Below, piece after piece: positions 1 through 11,988 of a stretch of 64,000 nucleotides of DNA (positions are counted from its first letter, which is position 1; each line of letters begins with the position of its first letter). The DNA lies in contig VFIW01000028.1 in NCBI GenBank assembly GCA_006386115.1, forward strand, positions 124,001-188,000, read 5' to 3'. The position numbers and the translations under genes are program-made. The notes beneath the pieces are model-generated. The model had not been told where the DNA came from, did not search any database, and was given only the letters and a program-made list of their open reading frames with translations. Source of the stretch: Globisporangium splendens (Eukaryota > Oomycota > Peronosporomycetes > Pythiales > Pythiaceae).

Positions 1-33
1 GTCCACGGACTCTTTGTTGTTGGTATTTCGTCT

Positions 34-1939
34 CTACGGTGTGGTTTCCAAGAATCCGCGAAGCGAGACCACGGCTTCGCCTTTCAAGAGCACGCGATCC
101 GGATTGTTGGACACCACCTCCACTGCGATGTACCCGCCACGCACTGGAGCCGATTGCTTCGCGAGCAAGCTCGTTTTGTTCAAACGAGCAGACCAGTAGG
201 ACACTAATCCGCAATGCGCACTGCCCGTGACCGGATCTTCGTTCACGCCGAGACCTGGAGTGAAAACGCGACTCTCGAAATCCACTTGCTGTGCGTTCTC
301 AGCGACCTCGGTCGTCACAATAAGAGCGCTGTTCATATGAAAACAGAAAAGGTGAGATGTAAACAGAATTAAGGGAGAGGTTAGATGACAGCCGCGATTC
401 ACTATGCAACGCACCGTGCTTCAATCTGAGCGATCGCCGCAAAGTCGGGTCGAATCGACGGGAACACGGCAGCGTCGACATGAAGCAGCACGTCCGTAGT
501 CGTCCCAATTTGTTCCACGGCGATAACACTCTCTGGAGAGATGCCAATACTGGCAGCGACCTGCTCCTTGGAGATGCCTGGGAGAACAGGTTGAAGCGAA
601 CCTCGCGGGAAGTCCATTTGGACCAGTTTCTTTTCCTCACCGGCTGCAGAAGTCACGGTTTCGAGACTGCACACCAGTACGCCGCTCCTGTGACAAAGTT
701 TACACGAGTTCGTTAGTCTGACATGGAAAGTAACACGCACGTAGACATTTCCTGTACACTCACAAGGTGTGGAAGTGGATTGTGGATGTCGGAGGAACGT
801 GACCGTCTTCGTAGAGAACAAATGCAGACGACAACGTCGCGTGGCCGCAAAGTTGAACCTCGACCTCTACACAAAGCCCATGAGCGCACCATCAGAGCAC
901 ATACATACATCAGAATCGCGTCCCACAGTACAAGCTATTGCCTAATTTGCCGCTGCTAACGTACCCGGACTGAACCAGCGCAGATCGTATTCCACGATAT
1001 CTCCAGTGCTCGGACGGCGAGCGACGTACGCGGTCTCGCTCACGTTGTTCTCCATGGCCATGCGCTGCATCCACTGCGTCGCCGTGGGCTTGTGGTACTC
1101 GGACGGTGGCATGATAACCACAGCGGCAGGGTTGCCTTGGAAGATCTCAGACGAAAACGCGTCCACCTGCCAAAAACAGAGAATGCCTTTAGCCTCGGTA
1201 ATGGATGACAAAACAAAAGCTAGTTCGTTGCTGTGTGTACCTGAACGACTTTGAGCTGACGAGCTGCGACGCAGTCGAGCACGAGCTCAAACCACGGATC
1301 CTTGCCATGCACAACCGGCGACAGCTTGGTGACCGCAAACCCGCAGCTCACGTAAAAACCGACGAGGTACGCTTTGGCAATGAGCGCAATGCGCTTCACT
1401 CGGTGCTGCGCAGTGGACAAATGCAACAGTCAGTATGGCGGGCGTTGTAGCAGAAATAGTAGTTACGCACGCATACCTGCTGCTCGACGATCTCGCGGAC
1501 GTATTGCTTGAGCATGACCTTTGCGAGTCCTTGACGGCGATACGCTGCGTCCACGACCTACAACCCATCAGACCACAACATCGTCAGCGCATTGTATTAT
1601 CGTGCCAACGCTACAAGCAATAGTACTGACCACTGATTGGATACAAAGCGTCGTGCCTGCCGGGTCATGGCTGCTCATCGAGTGCTCCTCGAGCTCGTTG
1701 CTCGCGCTCAGCGTGCCATTGACAAACCCCACGAGCACATCCTTCTCGTCGTCATCAGCGCCTTCGGTGGAAGAGAGAAACGCCGCTTGGAAAAACGCGC
1801 CGGCGTGCTGCTGACGGTATCGGATCCGGGTCTCCGAGGCCGCTTCGTCGGCCGGGTACGACGCGGTCTCAAGCGCGACGACGCGCTGGATGTGCGCTTC
1901 GCGCGCCAGAGGCTTGAGGTATAGGGATGCGGCGGCCAT
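34..1939 (-). CDS. GNAT (AANAT-like) / PhzF fusion protein, copy 1
   Basis: Seven exons can be placed with GT-AG introns: 1939-1631, 1557-1477, 1405-1241, 1166-965, 866-764, 687-415 and 328-34. They sum to 1,428 nt, an in-frame 475-aa product ending in TAG. Residues 1-180 are a GNAT acetyltransferase related to arylalkylamine N-acetyltransferases, with SYPADEAAS near the N-terminus and the acetyl-CoA loop motif RRQGLA around residue 110. Residues 181-475 are a complete PhzF-family domain. Expected active-site residues are present: Glu229 in SETAYV, His261 in LCGHATL, and Asp409/Ser414 in EDPVTGSAH. The third intron joins LKVVQ to VDAFSSEIFQGNPAAV, so the first PhzF strand is split over the fusion exon. 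PhzF proteins isomerise or epimerise small metabolites; the substrate here is unknown. An in-frame upstream ATG at 2146 would add 69 residues, but a GTAAGT donor and CAG acceptor there suggest a 5'UTR intron. Confidence 0.85.
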
Positions 1940-2408
1940 GTTCGTTGCTCGTGCGTCGTGTCGCTGGAGATTTGAGAAGTGAATGACGGATGTGGAGGAT
2001 GCAGGAGACTTACTCGCAGCACGTACAAGCGTAGAGTTATCGGCTTTTGTGGTGCTGCTAGAGCAGAGCGTTGAAGCGCAGACAAAGGTGATCAACACTA
2101 CCGGCTTCTTGTCCTGCGCAGCTCTTCCAAACACGACATGATGCATGTTTGTGGAATCATGCTCGCTAAAGTACGAATGTCATCAGTTTGTTCGAGAGTG
2201 ATGTTCATGTACCTAATCGAGATGGACACGGTAGTGGCATGGCTACATTTCTGTCAGCGTTTACAAAATGAATGGATACAGAAGAAAGGATGCAATTCGC
2301 AAGCTGTCACTGCGTATGACTGCGTTGCTTTATGGACGTTATGGGTTGTGATGCAGTGGGGTTTGCTTTATAGGCGTCCACGGACTCTTTGTTGTTGGTA
2401 TTTCGTCT

Positions 2409-4314
2409 CTACGGTGTGGTTTCCAAGAATCCGCGAAGCGAGACCACGGCTTCGCCTTTCAAGAGCACGCGATCCGGATTGTTGGACACCACCTCCACTG
2501 CGATGTACCCGCCACGCACTGGAGCCGATTGCTTCGCGAGCAAGCTCGTTTTGTTCAAACGAGCAGACCAGTAGGACACTAATCCGCAATGCGCACTGCC
2601 CGTGACCGGATCTTCGTTCACGCCGAGACCTGGAGCGAAAACGCGACTCTCGAAATCCACTTGCTGTGCGTTCTCAGCGACCTCGGTCGTCACAATAAGA
2701 GCGCTGTTCATATGAAAACAGAAAAGGTGAGATGTAAACAGAATTAAGGGAGAGGTTAGATGACAGCCGCGATTCACTATGCAACGCACCGTGCTTCAAT
2801 CTGAGCGATCGCCGCAAAGTCGGGTCGAATCGACGGGAACACGGCAGCGTCGACATGAAGCAGCACGTCCGTAGTCGTCCCAATTTGTTCCACGGCGATA
2901 ACACTCTCTGGAGAGATGCCAATACTGGCAGCGACCTGCTCCTTGGAGATGCCTGGGAGAACAGGTTGAAGCGAACCTCGCGGGAAGTCCATTTGGACCA
3001 GTTTCTTTTCCTCACCGGCTGCAGAAGTCACGGTTTCGAGACTGCACACCAGTACGCCGCTCCTGTGACAAAGTTTACACGAGTTCGTTAGTCTGACATG
3101 GAAAGTAACACGCACGTAGACATTTCCTGTACACTCACAAGGTGTGGAAGTGGATTGTGGATGTCGGAGGAACGTGACCGTCTTCGTAGAGAACAAATGC
3201 AGACGACAACGTCGCGTGGCCGCAAAGTTGAACCTCGACCTCTACACAAAGCCCATGAGCGCACCATCAGAGCACATACATACATCAGAATCGCGTCCCA
3301 CAGTACAAGCTATTGCCTAATTTGCCGCTGCTAACGTACCCGGACTGAACCAGCGCAGATCGTATTCCACGATATCTCCAGTGCTCGGACGGCGAGCGAC
3401 GTACGCGGTCTCGCTCACGTTGTTCTCCATGGCCATGCGCTGCATCCACTGCGTCGCCGTGGGCTTGTGGTACTCGGACGGTGGCATGATAACCACAGCG
3501 GCAGGGTTGCCTTGGAAGATCTCAGACGAAAACGCGTCCACCTGCCAAAAACAGAGAATGCCTTTAGCCTCGGTAATGGATGACAAAACAAAAGCTAGTT
3601 CGTTGCTGTGTGTACCTGAACGACTTTGAGCTGACGAGCTGCGACGCAGTCGAGCACGAGCTCAAACCACGGATCCTTGCCATGCACAACCGGCGACAGC
3701 TTGGTGACCGCAAACCCGCAGCTCACGTAAAAACCGACGAGGTACGCTTTGGCAATGAGCGCAATGCGCTTCACTCGGTGCTGCGCAGTGGACAAATGCA
3801 ACAGTCAGTATGGCGGGCGTTGTAGCAGAAATAGTAGTTACGCACGCATACCTGCTGCTCGACGATCTCGCGGACGTATTGCTTGAGCATGACCTTTGCG
3901 AGTCCTTGACGGCGATACGCTGCGTCCACGACCTACAACCCATCAGACCACAACATCGTCAGCGCATTGTATTATCGTGCCAACGCTACAAGCAATAGTA
4001 CTGACCACTGATTGGATACAAAGCGTCGTGCCTGCCGGGTCATGGCTGCTCATCGAGTGCTCCTCGAGCTCGTTGCTCGCGCTCAGCGTGCCATTGACAA
4101 ACCCCACGAGCACATCCTTCTCGTCGTCATCAGCGCCTTCGGTGGAAGAGAGAAACGCCGCTTGGAAAAACGCGCCGGCGTGCTGCTGACGGTATCGGAT
4201 CCGGGTCTCCGAGGCCGCTTCGTCGGCCGGGTACGACGCGGTCTCAAGCGCGACGACGCGCTGGATGTGCGCTTCGCGCGCCAGAGGCTTGAGGTATAGG
4301 GATGCGGCGGCCAT
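2409..4314 (-). CDS. GNAT/PhzF fusion protein, copy 2
   Basis: This copy is nearly identical to copy 1, shifted by exactly 2,375 bp, with the same seven exons and intron phases. It encodes the same GNAT then PhzF order with SETAYV, LCGHATL and EDPVTGSAH intact. The visible coding change is Thr to Ala in the stretch before GLGVNEDPV. Introns and intergenic DNA are equally conserved, which indicates recent duplication or homogenisation rather than only purifying selection on protein. An alternative upstream ATG lies at 4521. Confidence 0.85.
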
Positions 4315-4783
4315 GTTCGTTGCTCGTGCGTCGTGTCGCTGGAGATTTGAGAAGTGAATGACGGATGTGGAGGATGCAGGAGACTTACTCGCAGCACGTA
4401 CAAGCGTAGAGTTATCGGCTTTTGTGGTGCTGCTAGAGCAGAGCGTTGAAGCGCAGACAAAGGTGATCAACACTACCGGCTTCTTGTCCTGCGCAGCTCT
4501 TCCAAACACGACATGATGCATGTTTGTGGAATCATGCTCGCTAAAGTACGAATGTCATCAGTTTGTTCGAGAGTGATGTTCATGTACCTAATCGAGATGG
4601 ACACGGTAGTGGCATGGCTACATTTCTGTCAGCGTTTACAAAATGAATGGATACAGAAGAAAGGATGCAATTCGCAAGCTGTCACTGCGTATGACTGCGT
4701 TGCTTTATGGACGTTATGGGTTGTGATGCAGTGGGGTTTGCTTTATAGGCGTCCACGGACTCTTTGTTGTTGGTATTTCGTCT

Positions 4784-6705
4784 CTACGGTGTGGTTTCCA
4801 AGAATCCGCGAAGCGAGACCACGGCTTCGCCTTTCAAGAGCACGCGATCCGGATTGTTGGACACCACCTCCACTGCGATGTACCCGCCACGCACTGGAGC
4901 CGATTGCTTCGCGAGCAAGCTCGTTTTGTTCAAACGAGCAGACCAGTAGGACACTAATCCGCAATGCGCACTGCCCGTGACCGGATCTTCGTTCACGCCG
5001 AGACCTGGAGCGAAAACGCGACTCTCGAAATCCACTTGCTGTGCGTTCTCAGCGACCTCGGTCGTCACAATAAGAGCGCTGTTCATATGAAAACAGAAAA
5101 GGTGAGATGTAAACAGAATTAAGGGAGAGGTTAGATGACAGCCGCGATTCACTATGCAACGCACCGTGCTTCAATCTGAGCGATCGCCGCAAAGTCGGGT
5201 CGAATCGACGGGAACACGGCAGCGTCGACATGAAGCAGCACGTCCGTAGTCGTCCCAATTTGTTCCACGGCGATAACACTCTCTGGAGAGATGCCAATAC
5301 TGGCAGCGACCTGCTCCTTGGAGATGCCTGGGAGAACAGGTTGAAGCGAACCTCGCGGGAAGTCCATTTGGACCAGTTTCTTTTCCTCACCGGCTGCAGA
5401 AGTCACACGGTTTCGAGACTGCACACCAGTACTTCCGCTCCTTTGACAAAGTTTACGACGAGTTCGTTAGTCTGACTGAAAGTCACACGCACGTAGACAT
5501 TATCTTACCTCATCAAGGTTGGGAAGTGGATTGTGGATGTCGTATGGAACTGACCCGTCCTTCGTAGAGACACAAATGCAGACGACACGTCGCGCTGGCC
5601 GCAAAAGTTACCCGCCTCTACTACCAAGCCCATGAGCGCACCATCAGAGCACATACATACATCATAATCGCGTCCGCACAGTACAAGCTATTGCCATAAT
5701 TTGCCGCTGCAACGTACCGGACTGAACCGCGCAGATCGGTATTCCACGATATCTCCAGTCTCGGACGTGCGAGCGACGTACGCGGTCTCGCTCCGTTTGT
5801 TCTCCTGGCCAATGCGCTGGCATCCCACGGCGTCGCGTGGGCGTGTGGTACGTCGTACGGTGCATGAGAACCACAGCGGCCAGGTTGCCTTGGAAGATCT
5901 CAGAACGAAAACGCGTCCACCCCTGCCACAAAGCAAGATGCCTTTAGCCTCGGTAATGATGACAAACAAAGCCTATTCGTTGCTCCCTCGTGTGTACCTG
6001 AACGACTTTGACTCACGACTGCGACGCAGTCGAGCACGAGCATCAACCACGATCCTTGCCATGCACAACCGAGCGACAGCTTGTCCGCAAACCCGCAGCT
6101 CACGTAAAAACCGCACGAGGTACCTTTGTGCAATGAGCGGCATGCGCTTCATCGGTGCTAAGAGTTTGCGCAAGTGGGAAACATGAACAGTCAAGTATGC
6201 GCGGGCTGTGTAGCAGAATCTTAGTTACGCACGTCATACCTGCTGCTCGCCGATCTCGCGGACGTATTGCTTGAGGCATGACCTTTTGCGAGTCCTTGAC
6301 GCGATACGCTTGCGGTACCACGACCTACAAACCATCACCACAACATCGTCAGCAGCATTGTGATATCGGCCCACGCTACAAGCAATATACTGCCACTGAT
6401 TGGTACAAAGCGTCGTGGCCTGCCGGGTCATGGCTTGCTCATCGAGTGCTCCTCGAGCGTCGGTGCTCAGCGCTCAGCGTGCCATTGACAAACCCCACGA
6501 GCACATCCTTCTCGTCGTCATCAGCGCCTTCGGTGGAAGAGAGAAACGCCGCTTGGAAAAACGCGCCGGCGTGCTGCTGACGGTATCGGATCCGGGTCTC
6601 CGAGGCCGCTTCGTCGGCCGGGTACGACGCGGTCTCAAGCGCGACGACGCGCTGGATGTGCGCTTCGCGCGCCAGAGGCTTGAGGTATAGGGATGCGGCG
6701 GCCAT
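4784..6705 (-). pseudogene. GNAT/PhzF fusion, copy 3 (indel-rich middle)
   Basis: The 3' part (4784-5400) and 5' part (6478-6705 and upstream) match copies 1 and 2 almost perfectly. Between about 5404 and 6477 there are dozens of single- and few-base insertions and deletions. These break the reading frame in the GNAT C-terminal half and the PhzF N-terminal half and destroy splice junctions. The edges are abrupt, and the lesions do not respect exon or intron boundaries. I infer either a badly sequenced or gap-filled segment, or less likely a localised mutational event. If the patch is an artefact, the gene may be intact. Confidence 0.6.
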
Positions 6706-7174
6706 GTTCGTTGCTCGTGCGTCGTGTCGCTGGAGATTTGAGAAGTGAATGACGGATGTGGAGGATGCAGGAGACTTACTCGCAGCACGTACAAGCGTAG
6801 AGTTATCGGCTTTTGTGGTGCTGCTAGAGCAGAGCGTTGAAGCGCAGACAAAGGTGATCAACACTACCGGCTTCTTGTCCTGCGCAGCTCTTCCAAACAC
6901 GACATGATGCATGTTTGTGGAATCATGCTCGCTAAAGTACGAATGTCATCAGTTTGTTCGAGAGTGATGTTCATGTACCTAATCGAGATGGACACGGTAG
7001 TGGCATGGCTACATTTCTGTCAGCGTTTACAAAATGAATGGATACAGAAGAAAGGATGCAATTCGCAAGCTGTCACTGCGTATGACTGCGTTGCTTTATG
7101 GACGTTATGGGTTGTGATGCAGTGGGGTTTGCTTTATAGGCGTCCACGGACTCTTTGTTGTTGGTATTTCGTCT

Positions 7175-9067
7175 CTACGGTGTGGTTTCCAAGAATCCGC
7201 GAAGCGAGACCACGGCTTCGCCTTTCAAGAGCACGCGATCCGGATTGTTGGACACCACCTCCACTGCGATGTACCCGCCACGCACTGGAGCCGATTGCTT
7301 CGCGAGCAAGCTCGTTTTGTTCAAACGAGCAGACCAGTAGGACACTAATCCGCAATGCGCACTGCCCGTGACCGGATCTTCGTTCACGCCGAGACCTGGA
7401 GTGAAAACGCGACTCTCGAAATCCACTTGCTGTGCGTTCTCAGCGACCTCGGTCGTCACAATAAGAGCGCTGTTCGTATGAGGAAAAGGAAAGGTGAGAT
7501 GTAAGCAGAATTAAGGGAGAGGTTAGATGACAGCCGCGATTCACTATGCAACGCACCGTGCTTCAATCTGAGCGATCGCCGCAAAGTCGGGTCGAATCGA
7601 CGGGAACACGGCAGCGTCGACATGAAGCAGCACGTCCGTAGTCGTTCCAATTTGTTCCACGGCGATAACGCTCTCTGGAGAGATGCCAATACTGGCAGCG
7701 ACCTGCTCCTTGGATATGCCTGGGAGAACAGGTTGAAGCGAACCTCGCGGGAAATCCATTTGGACCAGCTTTTTCTCCTCCCCGGCAGCAGAAATCACAG
7801 TTTCGAGACTGCAAATCAATATGCCGCTCCTGTGACAAAGTTTACACAAGTTCGTTAGTTTGACATGGAAAGCAACACGCATGTAGACATTTCCTGTACA
7901 CTCACAAGGTGTGGAAGTGGATTGTGGATGTCGGAGGAACGTGACCGTCTTCGTAGAGAACAAATGCGGACGACAACGTCGCGTGGCCGCAAAGTTGAAC
8001 CTCGACCTCTACACAAAGCCCATGAGCGCACCATCAGAGCACATACATACATCAGACTCGCGTCCCCACATACAGCTATTGCCTAATTTGCGCTGCTAAC
8101 GTACCCGGACGACAGCGCAGATCTTTATTCCCCGTCATCTCCAGTGCTCGGCGCGGCGACGTACGCGGTTCTCGCTCACGGGTTGTTCTCCATGCATGCG
8201 CTGCATCCACTGCGTCGCCGTGGGCTTGGTGTACTCGGACGGTGCATTTAACCACAGCGGCGGGTGCCTTGGCAAGATCTCAGACTAAAACGCGTCCACC
8301 TGCCACACAGATAATGCCCTTGAGCCTCGGTATGGATGACCAAAACAAAACTATTCGTTGGCTGTGTGTACTGAACGACTTTTAGCTGACGATCGCAGAC
8401 GCAGCGAAGCACGATCTCAAACCACGGATGCCTTGCCATGCACACCGCGACCGCTTGGTGACCGCAAACCCGCAGCTCAGAAGAAACCGACGAGTTACTC
8501 TTTGGCCATGAATCGCAATGCCTCTCACTCGGTGCTGCGCAGTGTACAAATGCAACAGTCAGTATGGCGGGGGCGTTGTGCAGAAATCGTAGTTACGCCG
8601 CCTACCTGCTGCTCGACTTCTCTGCGACGTATTGCTTGAGCATGACCTTTGCGAGTCCTTGACGGCGATACGCTGCGTCCACGACCTACAACCCATCAGA
8701 CCACAACATCGTCAGCGCTTTATATTATCGTACTAACGCTACAAGCAATAATACTGACCACTGATTGGATACAAAGCGTCGTCCCCGCCGGATCATGGCT
8801 GCTCATCGAGTGCTCCCCGAGCTCGTTGCTCGCGCTCAACGTGCCATTGACAAACCCCACGAGCACATCCTTCTCGTCGTCATCAGCGCCTTCGGTGGAA
8901 GGGAGAAACGCCGCTTGGAAAAACGCGCCGGCGTGCTGCTGACGGTATCGGATCCGGGTCTCCGAGGCCGCTTCGTCGGCCGGGTACGACGCGGTCTCGA
9001 GCGCGACGACGCGCTGGATGTGCGCTTCGCGCGCCAGAGGCTTGAGGTACAGGGATGCGGCGGCCAT
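7175..9067 (-). pseudogene. GNAT/PhzF fusion, copy 4 (diverged, indel-rich patch)
   Basis: Same architecture as copies 1-3. The PhzF C-terminal exons (7175-8057) and the GNAT N-terminal exon (8640-9067) are open. The stretch from about 8058 to 8640 carries many indels that break the GNAT/PhzF junction region. Outside the patch this copy has more substitutions than the other units, including a 12-bp deletion upstream of the start, so it is the oldest or least homogenised member of the repeat. Whether the indels are real or a base-calling problem cannot be told here. Confidence 0.6.
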
Positions 9068-9527
9068 GTTCGTTGTTCGTGTGTCGTGGTGCTGGAGATT
9101 TGAGAAGTGAATGACGGATGTGGGAGACTTACTCGCAGCACGTGCACGCGTAGAGTTATCGGTTTTTGTGGTGCTGCTAGAACAGAGCGTTGAAGCGCAG
9201 ACAAAGGTGATCAACACTACCAGCTTCTTGTCCTGCGCAGCTCTTCCAAACACGAAATGATGCAAGATTGTGGAATCATGCTCGCTAAAGTACGAATGTC
9301 ATCAGTTTGTTCGAGAGTGATGTTCACGTACCTAATCGAGATGAACACGGTAGTGACATGGCTACATTTCTGTCAGCGTTTACAAAATGAATGGATACAG
9401 AAGAAAGGATGCAATTCGCAAGCTGCCACTGTGTATGACTGCGTTGCTTTATGGACGTTATGGGTTGTGATGCAGTCGGGTTTGCTTTATAGGCGTCCAC
9501 GGACTCTTTGCTGTTGGTATTTCGTCT

Positions 9528-11435
9528 CTACGGAGTGGTTGCCAAGAATCCCCGAAGCGAGACCACGGCTTCGCCTTTCAAGAGCACGCGATCCGGACTG
9601 TTGGACACCACCTCCACTGTGATGTACCCGCCACGCACTGGAGTCGATTGCTTTGCGAGCAAGCTCGTTTTGTTCAAACGAGCAGACCAGTAGGACACTA
9701 ATCCGCAATGCGCACTGCCCGTGACCGGATCTTCGTTCACGCCGAGACCTGGAGTGAAAACGCGACTCTCGAAATCCACTTGCTGTGCGTTCTCAGCGAC
9801 CTCGGTCGTCACAATAAGAGCGCTGTTCATATGAAAACAGAAAAGGTGAGATGTAAACAGAATTAAGGGAGAGGTTAGATGACAGCCGCGATTCACTATG
9901 CAACGCACCGTGCTTCAATCTGAGCGATCGCCGCAAAGTCGGGTCGAATCGACGGGAACACGGCAGCGTCGACATGAAGCAGCACGTCCGTAGTCGTCCC
10001 AATTTGTTCCACGGCGATAACACTCTCTGGAGAGATGCCAATACTGGCAGCGACCTGCTCCTTGGAGATGCCTGGGAGAACAGGTTGAAGCGAACCTCGC
10101 GGGAAGTCCATTTGGACCAGTTTCTTTTCCTCACCGGCTGCAGAAGTCACGGTTTCGAGACTGCACACCAGTACGCCGCTCCTGTGACAAAGTTTACACA
10201 CGAGTTCGTTAGTCTGACATGGAAAGTAACACGCACGTAGACATTTCCTGTACACTCACAAGGTGTGGAAGTGGATTGTGGATGTCGGAGGAACGTGACC
10301 GTCTTCGTAGAGAACAAATGCGGACGACAACGTCGCGTGGCCGCAAAGTTGAACCTCGACCTCTACACAAAGCCCATGAGCGCACCATCAGAGCACATAC
10401 ATACATCAGAATCGCGTCCCACAGTACAAGCTATTGCCTAATTTGCCGCTGCTAACGTACCCGGACTGAACCAGCGCAGATCGTATTCCACGATATCTCC
10501 AGTGCTCGGACGGCGAGCGACGTACGCGGTCTCGCTCACGTTGTTCTCCATGGCCATGCGCTGCATCCACTGCGTCGCCGTGGGCTTGTGGTACTCGGAC
10601 GGTGGCATGATAACCACAGCGGCAGGGTTGCCTTGGAAGATCTCAGACGAAAACGCGTCCACCTGCCAAAAACAGAGAATGCCTTTAGCCTCGGTAATGG
10701 ATGACAAAACAAAAGCTAGTTCGTTGCTGTGTGTACCTGAACGACTTTGAGCTGACGAGCTGCGACGCAGTCGAGCACGAGCTCAAACCACGGATCCTTG
10801 CCATGCACAACCGGCGACAGCTTGGTGACCGCAAACCCGCAGCTCACGTAAAAACCGACGAGGTACGCTTTGGCAATGAGCGCAATGCGCTTCACTCGGT
10901 GCTGCGCAGTGGACAAATGCAACAGTCAGTATGGCGGGCGTTGTAGCAGAAATAGTAGTTACGCACGCATACCTGCTGCTCGACGATCTCGCGGACGTAT
11001 TGCTTGAGCATGACCTTTGCGAGTCCTTGACGGCGATACGCTGCGTCCACGACCTACAACCCATCAGACCACAACATCGTCAGCGCATTGTATTATCGTG
11101 CCAACGCTACAAGCAATAGTACTGACCACTGATTGGATACAAAGCGTCGTGCCTGCCGGGTCATGGCTGCTCATCGAGTGCTCCTCGAGCTCGTTGCTCG
11201 CGCTCAGCGTGCCATTGACAAACCCCACGAGCACATCCTTCTCGTCGTCATCAGCGCCTTCGGTGGAAGAGAGAAACGCCGCTTGGAAAAACGCGCCGGC
11301 GTGCTGCTGACGGTATCGGATCCGGGTCTCCGAGGCCGCTTCGTCGGCCGGGTACGACGCGGTCTCAAGCGCGACGACGCGCTGGATGTGCGCTTCGCGC
11401 GCCAGAGGCTTGAGGTATAGGGATGCGGCGGCCAT
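9528..11435 (-). CDS. GNAT/PhzF fusion protein, copy 5
   Basis: Complete copy with the same seven-exon layout as copy 1. A 2-bp insertion at about 10196 falls inside intron 5, so it leaves the coding frame untouched. The 3' end shares variants with unit 4 (for example an Ala to Thr change in the RGGYI.VEVV strand), while the 5' two-thirds are nearly identical to units 1 and 2. That mosaic suggests recombination or gene conversion between units. Catalytic and binding motifs of both domains are intact. An alternative upstream ATG lies at 11642. Upstream of the gene the array homology ends at about 11675. Confidence 0.85.
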
Positions 11436-11675
11436 GTTCGTTGCTCGTGCGTCGTGTCGCTGGAGATTTGAGAAGTGAATGACGGATGTGGAGGATGCAG
11501 GAGACTTACTCGCAGCACGTACAAGCGTAGAGTTATCGGCTTTTGTGGTGCTGCTAGAGCAGAGCGTTGAAGCGCAGACAAAGGTGATCAACACTACCGG
11601 CTTCTTGTCCTGCGCAGCTCTTCCAAACACGACATGATGCATGTTTGTGGAATCATGCTCGCTAAAGTACGAATG

Positions 11676-11988
11676 CCTTCAACATATCTTTCAAATAATG
11701 TAATTCTATTGGCTAAAACTTAGAGAATGCACTTGGTTACTCAGTGCTCGTCCAGCATAAACAAGCACAAAACCGAGGTGTTTCGTGCTGTTTCTGAACA
11801 AAAAACCTTATCTAGCTCAAACGACTCCATTAGCCATGTGATTTAGACAACGACGATGGATATGCTATTCATCTTCGTTGGCTGTATTCGCATGGCTGTG
11901 TTGCTTTGCATAGACTGTGAATGGTAATCAAGCGAAATTTTATTTATTGGCGTCCACGGATGCGGCTCACTATTGCTAGATTTCGTCC
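11676..11988. other. Non-repeat spacer between array copy 5 and diverged copy 6
   Basis: This AT-richer stretch replaces the intergenic sequence found between the other units. Array homology stops right after the conserved CTAAAGTACGAATG block and restarts around 11952 with substitutions. I see no gene in it. It contains the presumed promoter side of copy 5 and the region downstream of the copy 6 stop codon. Confidence 0.6.

Larger units (their letters stand above)
1..11675. repeat. Head-to-tail array of ~2,375-bp gene-bearing units
   Basis: The sequence starting at base 1 recurs at 2376, 4751, 7142 and 9495, giving spacings of 2375, 2375, 2391 and 2353 bp. Apart from two indel-rich patches, units 1, 2, 3 and 5 are almost identical over coding, intron and intergenic DNA. 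Unit 4 carries more substitutions. Homology to the array stops at about 11675 and resumes in diverged form at about 11952. Every unit holds one complete minus-strand GNAT-PhzF gene plus roughly 450 bp between start and next stop codons. The left end may continue outside the window because base 1 falls within a unit. Confidence 0.95.
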
